From contig NZ_JACHDO010000001.1 of the NCBI RefSeq assembly GCF_014201115.1, positions 1,736,001 to 1,800,000 on the forward strand: a DNA stretch of 64,000 nucleotides, given 5' to 3'. This document shows, in pieces, positions 19,101 to 26,927 of the stretch. This DNA comes from Nocardiopsis metallicus (GTDB lineage Bacteria > Actinomycetota > Actinomycetes > Streptosporangiales > Streptosporangiaceae). The position numbers and the translations under genes were made by a program. The notes under the pieces are model-generated. The model ran no database searches. It was not told where the DNA came from and saw only the letters and a list, made by a program, of their open reading frames with translations. Position 1 is the first letter of the stretch; each line of letters opens with the position of its first letter.

Positions 19101-19199
19101 TCAGATCCAGCCCAGCAGGTACAGCAGCAGCAAGGTCACAGCTGCCGAGACCAGCAGGGACGTCACACAGCCCCAGCGGCTGTTGTAGAAGAAGAACAC
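19101..19199 (-). CDS. Small membrane peptide (32 residues)
   Basis: A short reading frame beginning with GTG at 19199, with a strong GGAGGAG six bases upstream. The peptide starts MFFFYNSRWGCVTSL and continues with one strongly hydrophobic helix (VSAAVTLLLLYLLGWI). It has the look of the single-helix small membrane proteins seen in many actinomycetes, with a WGC turn before the helix; its role is unknown. It is divergent from the lipoprotein gene at 19254. The good ribosome site and clean helix are the reasons for calling it; coding status is not proven. Confidence 0.6.
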   Translation of the reverse strand: MFFFYNSRWGCVTSLLVSAAVTLLLLYLLGWI

Positions 19200-19253
19200 G
19201 GGCACCTCCTCCCGAAGGCCGGACGGCGAACCGGCATGGATATTCTGCCTCGC

Positions 19254-20345
19254 ATGCCCCGTCCCTCTCCACTCCCCTGCGTACTGCTGGCCCTTTCCGT
19301 CCTGACCGCCACCGCCTGCTCGGTGCTTCCCGAGGACGCTCCCGCCGCTGGCCCCCGCCCCGATTCGGGGGTCATTTACCTGGAGGAGCACGGATACTCC
19401 CCCACCAGCTCCGAGATCAGCCCCGACGAAGCACAGCTGTGCTTGCCGGGCGAAGGAATCGAAGGAGCGGACGGGATGGAAGATCCGAGCGGTGACGACC
19501 CCGCCGCCAACGACCGGACCGAATGCGAGTCCGGCGGTGAACTGCGCTGGTCGCTTCCGCTGGAAGGCGACTACTTCTTCATGGGCTACTCCATGCTGTC
19601 CCACCCGGCGACCGGCACCGTGCCCACCGACGACAGCCGGAGCAGAACCGGAGACTTCCACGCGGTGGCCACCCCCGCCGGACTCCTGTACGCCGAGAAC
19701 ACCCTGCTGCGCATGGTGGATCCCGCCACCGGTGAGTTGCTGTGGACCAAGGACCTCCACGAGGAGGCCGCCTCAGGGGAACCCGAGGAACGCGAGCGGA
19801 TCGGTTTCCTCGGAACCGGCCTGCGCTCGGCCAGCGCCACCGAAGACCACCTGATCCTGCACTTCGAGGGCGGTCTCATCCGGCTGACCCAGGACGGCGA
19901 CTTCCTGGACAGCGTTCTGCTGCTCGACTGCCAGGGGGACCTGGAGTACGCCTCAGATCAGGAGGTCGTCCTCGGAAACTGCGGAAACAACTCCTCCAGC
20001 ATCTTCCGCTTCGACACCGGTGAGCGGACCACCGGCAACCGGCGGGCCTTCGACGAGGACCTCACCGAAGCGCCGCTCACCAGCAGCCTCCACCGCGGCC
20101 TCCTCGACGTGGAGGCCGTGGACGAGGGCCCCTTCACCGCCCTGGCGACCGACTACCACCGTGGCCCGCCCGGCCTGGGCACCATCCCGTTGGTCTCCGT
20201 CCCGGTCGAGGAAGCGGACGAGCAGGACAACGGCATCGCCATCGCGGTCGCCTGTGTGCCCGACGGGATGGGTGAGGCCAGCCCGGAACAGCCCTCCCCC
20301 GGCGTGCCCTGCGAGGGTGCCCGCCTGTACGCGGTCAACCACTAG
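19254..20345 (+). CDS. Secreted lipoprotein with PQQ-like repeat
   Basis: A 363-residue lipoprotein precursor. The signal peptide PRPSPLPCVLLALSVLTATAC ends at a lipobox cysteine. The mature part has one PQQ/beta-propeller-like unit (MVDPATGELLWTKDL), and other parts (LLYAENTLLRMVD, LILHFEGGLIRLTQDGDF) resemble further propeller blades. TATTCT lies 7 nt before the ATG at 19254, so this start is preferred over ATG 19236. It probably sits on the outer face of the membrane; what it binds is unknown. It is convergent with a large membrane protein gene. Confidence 0.75.
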   Translation: MPRPSPLPCVLLALSVLTATACSVLPEDAPAAGPRPDSGVIYLEEHGYSPTSSEISPDEAQLCLPGEGIEGADGMEDPSGDDPAANDRTECESGGELRWSLPLEGDYFFMGYSMLSHPATGTVPTDDSRSRTGDFHAVATPAGLLYAENTLLRMVDPATGELLWTKDLHEEAASGEPEERERIGFLGTGLRSASATEDHLILHFEGGLIRLTQDGDFLDSVLLLDCQGDLEYASDQEVVLGNCGNNSSSIFRFDTGERTTGNRRAFDEDLTEAPLTSSLHRGLLDVEAVDEGPFTALATDYHRGPPGLGTIPLVSVPVEEADEQDNGIAIAVACVPDGMGEASPEQPSPGVPCEGARLYAVNH

Positions 20346-20509
20346 CGCACACTCACATACGGCACCCCCGAGGAGCGCGAAAACCTCTCCGGGGCGGCCA
20401 TGGGCGCCATGTATCAGCGTTCGCAATCGAGGCCAGGCCCGCCCCCCCGGCACGCCGGCTCTCGGAAGGCTGCCGGGCGGGTTCCTGGAACGACGCGGTC
20501 CGGCCGGGT

Positions 20510-22696
20510 TCAGCCCGCGCAGTGGGCCTGCTCGCAGCGTGCGACCTCCACCGTGCCGTCCTCGCGCCCGCCGGGATTCCGGTACCAGGCCAGGTGAGGA
20601 CGGTCCCGCTCATCCAGTTCCAGCGCCACCCACCCGGGGCGTACCGGGATGTTGTCCACCACGGACCGCTCGTACTCCGCGCATTCCGCGTCCGCGCACG
20701 CCAGGTAGACCAGCTCCCGTGAGGCCACGTCATGGGTCGCGATCTGCGGCAGCCCGGCCGAATCCAGGGCCAAGGCGGGCGGGGTTCGTTCCCAGGAGGG
20801 GCCGAACAACTCGATCGTCGTGAAGTCCGAGCACGCGCCATCGCCGCAGTCCACCAACTGCACCGATCCGTCCGTACGGTCCAGGTACACCACCACCGGG
20901 GTCCTGTCCGGGCGCACCTCCACCGAAGCGCCTATGTGCGTGTTCGCGCTGGACTGCCCGAGGCTCTCAATCGTGCTGGCGGCGGAGGCGGCGACCAGCT
21001 CAGTCTCGGTAACCTGATCGCATCCGGGTAGTTCGCAGCTGTACAGGGTCACAGCCCCGTTCGCAGGCTCGCTGACGGTGACGCTGACCCGATCTCCCTC
21101 GGAGGAGATCGCCGCGTCCACCAGTCCCGGGTAGTTCCGGCTCAGAGCACCGGGATCCTGGCGCCGGGCGAGCTCGCGGTCATTCAGCTGGTGGGACCCC
21201 AACACGTCCAGCACCGCGGAGAAGGGTTCGGAGCACCCCTGCGTCAGGCATCCGTACAGGGTCAGGTGCGCATCGTCGGAGCTGGTGGAGACGGGCAGGG
21301 TGGCGACCACCAGTGTGTGCTCGCCGCTGACCGTTCCCCAGAGCTCGGTCTCCCCCTGCCAGGTGCGCTCGGTGGACTCGAACTCCGGCTGCTCCCGCAG
21401 GTTCCACCTTCCCTCCGGCTCGGCAGCCGCCTCCAACTCCCAGGGGCCGCCGAGAGCACAGGGCATCGTCTCGACACACACGTTCTCCAGCACCACCGAA
21501 CCGTCGGCGTAACCTTCGTCCCCACGCGTGTCCGGCAGGGAAGCGGTGACGACCGCGTTGCCCGACACCCCGACGGCGATCGGGTCCGGTGTCGTCGGTC
21601 CTCCCTCCGAGCTGGTCCACCTGGCACCGTCAGCGATGTCCGCGCACCTGTTGTCCTCGCAGAGGAACAGGCTCTCCCCGACGACGGCGTAGGCCCCGTC
21701 CTTCGGTAGGTGGAAGGTCTGCGGCAAGGCACCGAGCCTGAAGTTGGTCGACTCCCGTTCCATGGTCGGACCCTGCCCGCGATCGTCCGGTTGCGCCTGG
21801 GCGTACACACCGGCGGGCAGGATCACACAGGCCACGAGCACCCCGGCCGTGCTGCCCCACACCTTCGGTGTCACCAGGGGTTCGGGGACGGGAAAACTGG
21901 TCCGGGTACGCAAGGCGGCGAAGGTGAACCCGACCAACGCCGAGGCCAGTGCCAGCAGGGCGGTCAGGGAGCCGAACAGCACCCACGGAAGGGAGAGCGC
22001 GTGGTTCAGCATGAGTACCGGAGGCAACGCGCCCAGCGGTGCGAGCAGGACCCAGCCCACAGACTCCCATCCGGTGAGCAGCCCTGCCTGACGCAAGCGG
22101 GACCAGCTCTGGCTTCCCCACACCGTCCCCTCGCCCACATGCGCGAACACGCTCGGGTACCAGAGCGGTGCCAGGTAGGCCAGGAACACCGTGCCCAGGA
22201 AGTAGCGCCAGAACCCGGGGACGTCCTCGAACACCGTCAGCAACGCGCGGTCGGCTCCATACAGCACCGTGCCGGTCAGCGCGGCAGCGCCCAGCGTCAG
22301 GGGCAGCCCTTGCAGCGACCTCGTCAACGCCGGGCCGATCCGCGGCACACGCCCCATGGTCGCGTCCGTAAGAAGCCGAGCGGCCGTTCCCCAGGAAAGA
22401 GCCACGGTCATCGCAAGGCCCAGGCCCACCGCCCAGAACACCCATGCGGGAACCAGCTCGCCGAGCGGCGTGAACAGCCACGGCTCACCGTCGATGAACA
22501 CACCGTTGTCGGCGACGAATCCCGGCGCCACCAGCGCGGCGATCAGCGCCCAGGGCAGTAGGGGAACCGCGAAGATCGCGAGAACCAGCACGTACACACT
22601 CGGGTGTGGCAGCGAGGGCAACCCTGGGTCGGGGGTCAGATCACGCTGCGCCAGCGGAGGCTTCGGGGGTCGCTCGGGTTCCGATCGCTCTGCCAT
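20510..22696 (-). CDS. Large membrane protein with repeated Cys-pair extracellular domain
   Basis: A 728-residue protein I do not recognise. Residues 1-310 hold about seven hydrophobic segments (for example YVLVLAIFAVPLLPWALIAALV). The rest, from about residue 315, is soluble and probably outside the cell. It is built of repeats that each end in a pair of cysteines: six C-x4-C pairs (LCEDNRC, GCLTQGC, SCELPGC, DCGDGAC, ACADAEC, RCEQAHC) and one C-x5-C pair (VCVETMPC). Between the pairs the sequence alternates short strands, as in a beta-propeller. The cysteines may form small disulfide loops. There is no clear enzyme motif. Neighbours give no further hint. Confidence 0.7.
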   Translation of the reverse strand: MAERSEPERPPKPPLAQRDLTPDPGLPSLPHPSVYVLVLAIFAVPLLPWALIAALVAPGFVADNGVFIDGEPWLFTPLGELVPAWVFWAVGLGLAMTVALSWGTAARLLTDATMGRVPRIGPALTRSLQGLPLTLGAAALTGTVLYGADRALLTVFEDVPGFWRYFLGTVFLAYLAPLWYPSVFAHVGEGTVWGSQSWSRLRQAGLLTGWESVGWVLLAPLGALPPVLMLNHALSLPWVLFGSLTALLALASALVGFTFAALRTRTSFPVPEPLVTPKVWGSTAGVLVACVILPAGVYAQAQPDDRGQGPTMERESTNFRLGALPQTFHLPKDGAYAVVGESLFLCEDNRCADIADGARWTSSEGGPTTPDPIAVGVSGNAVVTASLPDTRGDEGYADGSVVLENVCVETMPCALGGPWELEAAAEPEGRWNLREQPEFESTERTWQGETELWGTVSGEHTLVVATLPVSTSSDDAHLTLYGCLTQGCSEPFSAVLDVLGSHQLNDRELARRQDPGALSRNYPGLVDAAISSEGDRVSVTVSEPANGAVTLYSCELPGCDQVTETELVAASAASTIESLGQSSANTHIGASVEVRPDRTPVVVYLDRTDGSVQLVDCGDGACSDFTTIELFGPSWERTPPALALDSAGLPQIATHDVASRELVYLACADAECAEYERSVVDNIPVRPGWVALELDERDRPHLAWYRNPGGREDGTVEVARCEQAHCAG

Positions 22697-22861
22697 GTCA
22701 CGCTTTCCACCCCGAGTGCCGTCCGGTCGGGATGACCCTAGCGAGAGCGTTCAGACAGCCCCTACGGGGGGTGTGGCACACCGGTCGCGACCCCTGCCCT
22801 CCGTTCCTGGGCGGGCTAGATCAGCCCACGCGACGGGCGGCCCCTCAAGAGGCGTACCCGA

Positions 22862-23353
22862 TCAAGGGGTCGGGGTGTGCCAGGGCATGACGGGGCGGCG
22901 TTTGTCCGAGCCAGATCCGTGTCCGGGGCGGCTGTTCCACATCAAGAGCAGGTCGCGCACGAAGTAGCGGGCTCGCGGATACCAGTGCCGTGAGCCGCCA
23001 GCGGTGGGTGGCAGGGTGTCGGGCCTTTGGTCCTTGATCTGGGTGACGCTTCGGTCGTTGACGCCGATCAACCTGGCGAACCCGCCGAGGGTGACCTGCT
23101 TGTTCAGGTGTTCTTCCGCCACCTCGACGGGGTCGGGCCCCCGGGGCCGAAAGGGTTCGAGCTTGACCGGGTCATAGAGGTTGCTACCACCCCCACCGCC
23201 GTTGGCCGTGGCTCCCCGACGGGTCTGCTCGGGGGCAGGGAAACCGGGGTAGTAGCGAGGCATGACCTGAACGACGTAACTGTGGCTGTACCCGCACTGC
23301 TCGGCCCAGGCCTTGAGAGTAATCAGGTCACCGGTTCCCTTATCGGGCTCCAC
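22862..23353 (-). CDS. Uncharacterised protein with two HTH-like segments
   Basis: A 163-residue protein starting with GTG at 23353 (VEPDKGTGDL). Two segments look like helix-turn-helices: LITLKAWAEQCGYSHSYVVQV near residue 10 and VTLGGFARLIGVNDRSVTQI near residue 95. Between them is a Gly/Asn-rich linker, and the C-terminus is basic (DKRRPVMPWH). The layout suggests a small DNA-binding protein, possibly from a former mobile element. An upstream GTG/ATG would add about 27 residues. Function is not assigned. Confidence 0.55.
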   Translation of the reverse strand: MEPDKGTGDLITLKAWAEQCGYSHSYVVQVMPRYYPGFPAPEQTRRGATANGGGGGSNLYDPVKLEPFRPRGPDPVEVAEEHLNKQVTLGGFARLIGVNDRSVTQIKDQRPDTLPPTAGGSRHWYPRARYFVRDLLLMWNSRPGHGSGSDKRRPVMPWHTPTP

Positions 23354-23462
23354 GAGGCCACCCTCTCGCTTCTCACTTCTCTTTGGCACTGTGCACAGGG
23401 ACTGTATCGGCCCGTGCACCTCACGCCAGAGCACGGCGGCGGAGGACAGCCCAGGAAACAGA

Positions 23463-24227
23463 TCAGGCGGCGCGGGAGAAGGTGATGATCTCCGTGCTGG
23501 TGTCGGTGAGCGGGCTGCGGTCCCAGTAGCCGTACTGGGCGCTCACCTCCAGCCCGGCCTCGGCGAGGAAGGCGTTCAGGCGATCTGCGTCCAGGAAGCG
23601 CAGGGTGCTGTGAATGACCTCGGGTTCGCCCCAACCCTCGACGCTGTAGTCGGAGGTGAAGGTGACCAGCTCGCCCGCCACCTCGCGCAGGCGGTGCACG
23701 CAGGTCGCCTTGAGCCCGCCGGGGCCGTCCACGGTGCGCACTCGCTCGGGGCTCCAGGCCTCCCAGCCACGTGCGGCGGGGTTGCGCGTCTCGAACACGA
23801 ACCGTCCGTCCTCGGCCAGCAGGCGCCGAGCGGCGGTCAGGTTGGCGCGCACATCGTCGTCGGTGAGGAACACCTGGAAGGCGTGCCCGGACATGAAGAT
23901 GAGATCGAACCCGCCTTCCTCCAGCGGTTCGGCTTCCCCGTCGTAGGGGCCCGAGACCAGGTCGCCCAGGGTCCACTCGACGTCGTCCCGGTCCTTGTTG
24001 GCCACGTCCAGCATCGCGTTGGCCGGGTCCAGACCCACCAGTCGTCCGGTGTGCCCGCGCTCGCGCGCCACCCGCAGGATCTTGCCGGTACCGCACCCCA
24101 CGTCCAGGACGGAGCGGGAGTTCATGACGAGGTCGAGGTAGAAGTCGTCCTGTGGAGAGACCTGCCAATGGCTGAAATAGTCGTACAGCTCGGCCAGGTT
24201 CGGAACGGAGAAGTGTCGATCAACCAT
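23463..24227 (-). CDS. Class I SAM-dependent methyltransferase
   Basis: A 254-residue methyltransferase. Motif I is VLDVGCGTGKILRVARERG and the acidic loop is LVGLDPAN. LIFMSGHAFQVFLTDDD is the motif-II region, with FETRNP after it, typical of the Methyltransf_25/31 group. The start ATG at 24227 (VDRHFSVPNLAELYDYF) is supported by CACAAT 6 nt upstream; a longer frame reaches 24365 but reads through a low-complexity stretch. Target unknown. The gene upstream on the same strand is a 107-residue unknown protein. Confidence 0.87.
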   Translation of the reverse strand: MVDRHFSVPNLAELYDYFSHWQVSPQDDFYLDLVMNSRSVLDVGCGTGKILRVARERGHTGRLVGLDPANAMLDVANKDRDDVEWTLGDLVSGPYDGEAEPLEEGGFDLIFMSGHAFQVFLTDDDVRANLTAARRLLAEDGRFVFETRNPAARGWEAWSPERVRTVDGPGGLKATCVHRLREVAGELVTFTSDYSVEGWGEPEVIHSTLRFLDADRLNAFLAEAGLEVSAQYGYWDRSPLTDTSTEIITFSRAA

Positions 24228-24361
24228 GAGGGCATTGTGGTTCCCCGGCCCCCTGAGGCCAACGGGTTTTCCGCCCTGAACCCCGTGCTTTGGCGCGGCC
24301 ATGCGAACGGGCGGCACCACCGTAACGTGGTGGTGCCGCCGACTCACATGGTCGTTGGGTC

Positions 24362-24685
24362 TCATGCGATCTGGTACGTCACCCGCCTGGTGTCGATGAG
24401 CGTGGCTCCCTCGGGCAGCGGGGGCGCCTTCGCGTCGGCGATGAGGACACGCAGCCAGATGTCGCTCTTGTAGCCGTAGGGGTTGAGGCGGTCCAGCATC
24501 TCCCAGAACCCGTAGGGCAGCGGGGCGCAGGTGCAGGCGCAGCGCTGGTTCCGCAGGGTCGAGGCGAACGGGGAGATCAGACCGGCCAGCGGCATGCCGT
24601 CCTCGTCGGGCTCACCACCCTGGATGACCTGGACGACCTCGGTGTAGGCCTCGCTCGAGATGCAGGCAGCGGTAGATGACGCCAT
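24362..24685 (-). CDS. Uncharacterised 107-residue protein
   Basis: A 107-residue protein starting MASSTAACISSEAYTEVV, with no recognised domain. It has a short Cys-rich stretch (RCACTCAP) and a C-terminal region YKSDIWLRVLIADAKAPPLPE. AAGGAG precedes the ATG by 8 bases. It is divergent from the XRE/DUF397 genes and shares their 175-bp intergenic region with two direct operator-like repeats. That points to co-regulation with the module, but its function is not known. Confidence 0.65.
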   Translation of the reverse strand: MASSTAACISSEAYTEVVQVIQGGEPDEDGMPLAGLISPFASTLRNQRCACTCAPLPYGFWEMLDRLNPYGYKSDIWLRVLIADAKAPPLPEGATLIDTRRVTYQIA

Positions 24686-24752
24686 GAAGTCAGCTCCTTG
24701 CAGAGAGGAGTTGGCACCAGGTAGAGGTGCGCGACTGACTTCAGTATCGTTC

Positions 24753-24820
24753 TTGCGCGCAAAGATCTCAAGCTATTTTTGCTTGTGCGCAAAGATTTTT
24801 TCTAGACCAAGCTGGGTCTA
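24753..24820. promoter_or_regulatory. Paired direct repeats and dyad upstream of XRE/DUF397 genes
   Basis: TTGCGCGCAAAGAT (24753-24766) and TTGTGCGCAAAGAT (24783-24796) are 14-bp direct repeats, identical at 13 positions and exactly 30 bp apart, about three helical turns. The first holds a perfect palindrome, TTGCGCGCAA. A further inverted repeat, TAGACC-6-GGTCTA, lies at 24803-24820. The region separates the 107-residue gene from the XRE gene and is the likely operator of that regulator. Confidence 0.6.
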
Positions 24821-24860
24821 CGATCGAAACACCCAGACAGCAAAGAGAGCGGGGGTCCAC

Positions 24861-25718
24861 GTGACTGCGAGCCAGTCGCCAGGCGTGCGTCGGCGTCGAT
24901 TGTCGGCAGCACTCCGGAGATTGCGCGAGACGCGAGAGCTCACGGCCACAGAGGTGGCGAAGAGCATGGGATGGACCTCGGGAGCTCGGCTCACCCGCAT
25001 CGAACGCAATGAGTGGAAGTTCCCCAAGCGCGACGAGATCGAGGCTCTGCTTGACCTCTACGGGGTGGAGGGTGACGACCGCGCGCATCTTCTCAGTCTG
25101 GCCGAGGAGGCTCGCGGGCGCAGCGATTGGCACAAATACGCTGACCTTTTTCCAGGGGCACTGCCTGACCTGGAAGCGGAAGCAGTCCGAATTCGGACAT
25201 ACGAGGTCGTTCTCATTCCCGGCTTGCTGCAAACGCCGGATTATGCCGCTGCTGTCTCCTTGGCCAGCCAAGTTGTTCCGCCCGAACAGATCGACCGCAA
25301 AGTGGAATCACGGATGGCTCGTAGAGCGGTACTGGACCTACCGCAAGGGCCACAGCTGACGGCAGTCATTGATGAGCCTGCGCTACGCAAGGTTGTGGGC
25401 TCGCACAGCATCATGGCAGAACAGCTGCGCTTCTTGATCGGGATGGCAGCGCACTACAAGGTGACACTGCTAGTGATCGCTGATGAATCCGGGGCTCACC
25501 CTGCAGTCGACGGTGCTTTCACCCTGTTCGATTTCCCTCGTCCAGAGCCGGGCATAGTCTCAATCCCTACTGTGGTGGAGGCGCTGTACGTTGAGGACGA
25601 AGATTACTTCGACAAGCACGCACTGATCTTTGACGCCGTCCAGAACCTGGCACTGGACCCGCAGAGGTCACTCGACCTCATCGGTTCCATCGCCGCCGAG
25701 CACGACAAGCGAGCCTGA
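24861..25718 (+). CDS. HTH regulator (XRE + DUF5753) of a DUF397 pair
   Basis: A 285-residue protein. Residues 10-75 are an XRE helix-turn-helix (LRRLRETRELTATEVAKSMGWTSGARLTRIERNEWKFP). The remainder is DUF5753, with VLIPGLLQTPDYAAA and EQLRFLIGMAAHYKVTLLVI in the typical places. Such proteins are abundant in actinomycetes and usually sit next to a DUF397 gene; some pairs (WhiJ/BldB-type) act in development or antibiotic control. The start is GTG at 24861. It is followed after two bases by the DUF397 gene, so the two are probably translated together. Confidence 0.93.
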   Translation: MTASQSPGVRRRRLSAALRRLRETRELTATEVAKSMGWTSGARLTRIERNEWKFPKRDEIEALLDLYGVEGDDRAHLLSLAEEARGRSDWHKYADLFPGALPDLEAEAVRIRTYEVVLIPGLLQTPDYAAAVSLASQVVPPEQIDRKVESRMARRAVLDLPQGPQLTAVIDEPALRKVVGSHSIMAEQLRFLIGMAAHYKVTLLVIADESGAHPAVDGAFTLFDFPRPEPGIVSIPTVVEALYVEDEDYFDKHALIFDAVQNLALDPQRSLDLIGSIAAEHDKRA

Positions 25719-25720
25719 AC

Positions 25721-26035
25721 ATGTTGCTGGAGTTCCGCAAGTCCTCCTACTCCACCAGCGGAGAGAACTGCGTGGAGATCGCGCCCATCCTCAACTTCCG
25801 GAAATCCTCCTACTCCACCGGTGGAGACAACTGTGTAGAGGTCGCCCAGGTGGCCCCTTCCTTCCGGAAGTCCTCCTATTCCTCTGGCGGAGAGAACTGT
25901 GTAGAGGTCGCGGACCTGCCCACCGGAGCTGCTATCCGTGACTCCAAGTACCCCCACCTGGGATTCCTCCCTGTCGGGGCCAGTGAGTGGACCACCTTCG
26001 CGCGGTTGGTCGCTGCTGAGGCACCCCGCTCCTGA
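25721..26035 (+). CDS. DUF397 protein with triplicated N-terminal motif
   Basis: A 104-residue protein, longer than the usual 60-70 residues. The motif FRKSSYS-x-x-G-x-NCVE occurs three times, at codons starting 25733, 25796 and 25862 (21 and 22 residues apart). Only the third copy continues into a full DUF397 domain (VADLPTGAAIRDSKYPHLGF and EWTTFARLV). The repeats are also similar at DNA level, so they look like recent tandem duplication. DUF397 proteins probably act as partners of the adjacent XRE/DUF5753 regulator. The ATG is two bases after that gene's stop. Confidence 0.9.
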   Translation: MLLEFRKSSYSTSGENCVEIAPILNFRKSSYSTGGDNCVEVAQVAPSFRKSSYSSGGENCVEVADLPTGAAIRDSKYPHLGFLPVGASEWTTFARLVAAEAPRS

Positions 26036-26104
26036 CTCTGAGCGCTGCTCGGTGGTGGGTCGATCCCCCAGCCCACCACCGGCCGCAGCCGGTAGGTTCG
26101 AGCG

Positions 26105-26920
26105 ATGATCGCTCAGGTTCATGGAGAAGGCACACCACTCATCGTCATCCACGGGTTCGGGGTCGACCACCGGATTCTGCTCCCGCTCGAGGACATGCTC
26201 CAGGGGCGGTCCTGGAAGCGGATGTACCTGGACCTTCCGTGGGCCGAAGGCGCTGACGACACCGGGGAGCGGACTCCTGGCGAACTCGCCGACGCGGTCC
26301 TCGCCGAAGTCCGGGAGATCGTCGGCGAAGGCGACTTCGCCGTCGTGGGCAATTCGTTCGGTGCGATCATCGCCCGCCACGTCGCGCACGCGCTTCGTGC
26401 TCAGTGCCTTGGCCTGGCAACACTCGCCGGGGTCTTCCAGGCTGACCACACGCTGCGCCAGCTTCCGGAGCACCGGGTCATCCTCCACGACGCCGATGTC
26501 CTTGAGCGCGCTGGTGAGGCTCGGGATGAGTTCTCCGGGGTGGCGGTGGTGCACACCTCCGACGCCCTGGAGCGTTTCCAGCGATTCGTCCTTCCGGGCC
26601 TGCGCGGCGCGAACCAGCAGGTCCTGGAACGGATCGGCGCGCGCTACACGCAAGCGCCCGCGCCGGAGGCCGACGCTTCGGGACCCTTCGACGCCCCGTC
26701 GTTGCACCTCTTCGGCCGCCAGGACCAGGTGGTCGGGTCCGAGGACGGCCTTGCGCTGCGGAACCACTACACCCGCGGGAGCTTCGTCACCCTGGACTCC
26801 GCCGGGCACAACGCGCACCTCGAACAGCCCGAGGTGGTCGGGGCGCTCCTCCGTGACTGGCTCGACCGGGCCGACACGGCACGGCAGATGGCATCCACCG
26901 CCCTCCTGGGCGTGGAATGA
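26105..26920 (+). CDS. Alpha/beta hydrolase
   Basis: A 271-residue alpha/beta hydrolase. The oxyanion-loop motif HGFG is near residue 17, the nucleophile elbow GNSFGA is near residue 82, an acid lies in LFGRQDQVV, and the catalytic histidine is in SAGHNAHLEQPE. The fold and triad are complete, so it should be an active esterase, lipase or related hydrolase; the substrate is unknown. TAGGTT lies 6 nt before the ATG, which fits a leaderless transcript. It is followed after 7 bases by a phosphotransferase gene and may form an operon with it. Confidence 0.9.
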   Translation: MIAQVHGEGTPLIVIHGFGVDHRILLPLEDMLQGRSWKRMYLDLPWAEGADDTGERTPGELADAVLAEVREIVGEGDFAVVGNSFGAIIARHVAHALRAQCLGLATLAGVFQADHTLRQLPEHRVILHDADVLERAGEARDEFSGVAVVHTSDALERFQRFVLPGLRGANQQVLERIGARYTQAPAPEADASGPFDAPSLHLFGRQDQVVGSEDGLALRNHYTRGSFVTLDSAGHNAHLEQPEVVGALLRDWLDRADTARQMASTALLGVE

Positions 26921-26927
26921 TCATCCG

